Below, piece by piece: positions 14,470-15,349 of a stretch of 15,349 nt of DNA. The stretch comes from Lachnospiraceae bacterium UBA7188 (GTDB taxonomy: Bacteria; Bacillota; Clostridia; Lachnospirales; Lachnospiraceae): positions 1 through 15,349 of the forward strand of contig DKVC01000306.1 of NCBI GenBank assembly GCA_002490995.1, in the 5' to 3' direction. Under the pieces are notes generated by a model. That model was given only the letters and a program-made list of their open reading frames with translations. It had not been told where the DNA came from and did not search any database. The position numbers were made by a program, and so were the translations under genes. Position 1 is the stretch's first letter, and each line of letters starts with the position of its first letter.

Positions 14470-15349
14470 TCACTTCGCCTCATACCAGTTCTCCCCGGTA
14501 TGCAGATCCACCTCCAGCGTCACCGCCAGGTCTGCGGCCGATACCATATTTTCCGTCAGAATCTGCCGCACCTGCTCTTCTTCCTCCCGGTACGTCTCTA
14601 TGACAAGCTCATCATGCACCTGCAGGATCAGCCTGGATTTCAGCCCCGCATCCCGCAGCGCCCGCCACACTCTGATCATGGCAATCTTGATAATATCCGC
14701 CGCAGTACCCTGTATGGGGGAATTCATTGCCACCCGCTCCCCGAAGGAACGCTGCATGAAATTCGATGAGGAAAGCTCAGGCACCGGCCTGCGTCTGCCG
14801 AACATGGTGGTGATGTAGCCATTCTTTTTCGCATCGCTGACCAGCTTATCCAGAAATTCTTTCACTCCCGGATAGGTGGCAAAATACTGCTCGATATACT
14901 GGCCCGCCTCCTTTTTGGTGATGCTTAAGCCCTGGCTTAGCCCGAAAGAGCTGATGCCGTACACAATCCCGAAATTCACCGCCTTGGCATTCCGGCGCTG
15001 TAAATCGGTGACCTCCTCAAAGGGCGTATGGAACACTTTCGCCGCAGTAATCCGGTGGATATCCTGGTCCATATGGTAAGCCTCTATCAGCTGCTCATCC
15101 CCTGACATATGGGCAAGCACACGCAGCTCAATCTGGGAATAGTCCGCGTCCATAAATACGCAGCCCTCCCTGGGTACGAACACCTTCCGGATGCGCCTGC
15201 CCAGTTCCATGCGCATGGGGATATTCTGCAGGTTGGGCTCTGTGGAGCTGATGCGCCCGGTGGCGGTAATCGTCTGATTGAAGCTGGTGTGAATCCTCTG
15301 GTCCGCCCCGATATACACCGCCAGCCCGTCGGCATAGGTGGATTTCAGC
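14470..15349 (-). CDS. polA: DNA polymerase I, C-terminal part (N-terminus outside window)
   Basis: This is the last 292 codons of family A DNA polymerase. All three polymerase motifs are intact: motif A DADYSQIELRVLAHMSGDEQ, motif B RRNAKAVNFGIVYGISSFG (the O-helix, with the dNTP-binding Arg and Lys), and motif C QVHDELVIE with the catalytic Asp. SSTEPNLQNIP upstream is the primer-template contact segment. The enzyme fills gaps after repair and Okazaki fragment processing. Whether the N-terminal 5' and 3' exonuclease domains are active cannot be judged because they lie beyond the edge. The TGA stop (14470-14472) lies 11 bp before the ATG of the AAA-ATPase-like gene. Confidence 0.96.
   Translation of the reverse strand, partial: LKSTYADGLAVYIGADQRIHTSFNQTITATGRISSTEPNLQNIPMRMELGRRIRKVFVPREGCVFMDADYSQIELRVLAHMSGDEQLIEAYHMDQDIHRITAAKVFHTPFEEVTDLQRRNAKAVNFGIVYGISSFGLSQGLSITKKEAGQYIEQYFATYPGVKEFLDKLVSDAKKNGYITTMFGRRRPVPELSSSNFMQRSFGERVAMNSPIQGTAADIIKIAMIRVWRALRDAGLKSRLILQVHDELVIETYREEEEQVRQILTENMVSAADLAVTLEVDLHTGENWYEAK

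Overview
The window looks like chromosomal DNA of a low-to-mid GC Firmicute, most likely a Lachnospiraceae-type clostridium. The evidence is strong AGGAGG-type ribosome binding sites, lipobox lipoproteins of the extracellular solute-binding protein (SBP) class, the UPF0237/UPF0210 gene pair, a YycJ-type hydrolase, and an AAA-ATPase-like/DUF1703 protein of a kind common in gut clostridia. Every gene I accept lies on the minus strand, so transcription runs from high to low coordinates.

Right part (about 11.26-15.35 kb): a housekeeping block. In transcription order it holds the C-terminal half of DNA polymerase I (polA, cut by the window edge), an AAA-ATPase-like/PD-(D/E)XK protein packed tightly against its neighbours, dephospho-CoA kinase (coaE), a 193-197 bp hairpin-rich gap, and a YycJ/WalJ-type metallo-beta-lactamase-fold hydrolase.

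Middle (about 9.6-11.2 kb): an AT-rich three-gene cassette of uncharacterised small proteins (141, 199 and 125 aa). The genes are separated by 5 bp and then overlap by 14 bp. This cassette is the best candidate here for an undescribed system. It is followed by the UPF0237 (ACT domain) and UPF0210 pair, with a strong dyad in the gap between them, and by a short Uma2-family (PD-(D/E)XK) protein.

Left part (1-6.9 kb): a family of large SBP lipoproteins, each with a probable beta-propeller-like N-terminal half. Copy 1 is cut by the window edge, copy 2 is intact (777 aa), and copy 3 has lost its C-terminus (647 aa). Directly downstream of copy 3 lie decayed fragments of another SBP, with a perfect 22-bp palindrome at the junction. 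Copies 1 and 2 carry nearly identical upstream regions with a candidate promoter whose -10 box sits inside a dyad. No ABC permease or ATPase gene accompanies these SBPs in the window.

No tRNA, rRNA, CRISPR array, transposase or convincing Rho-independent terminator was seen.
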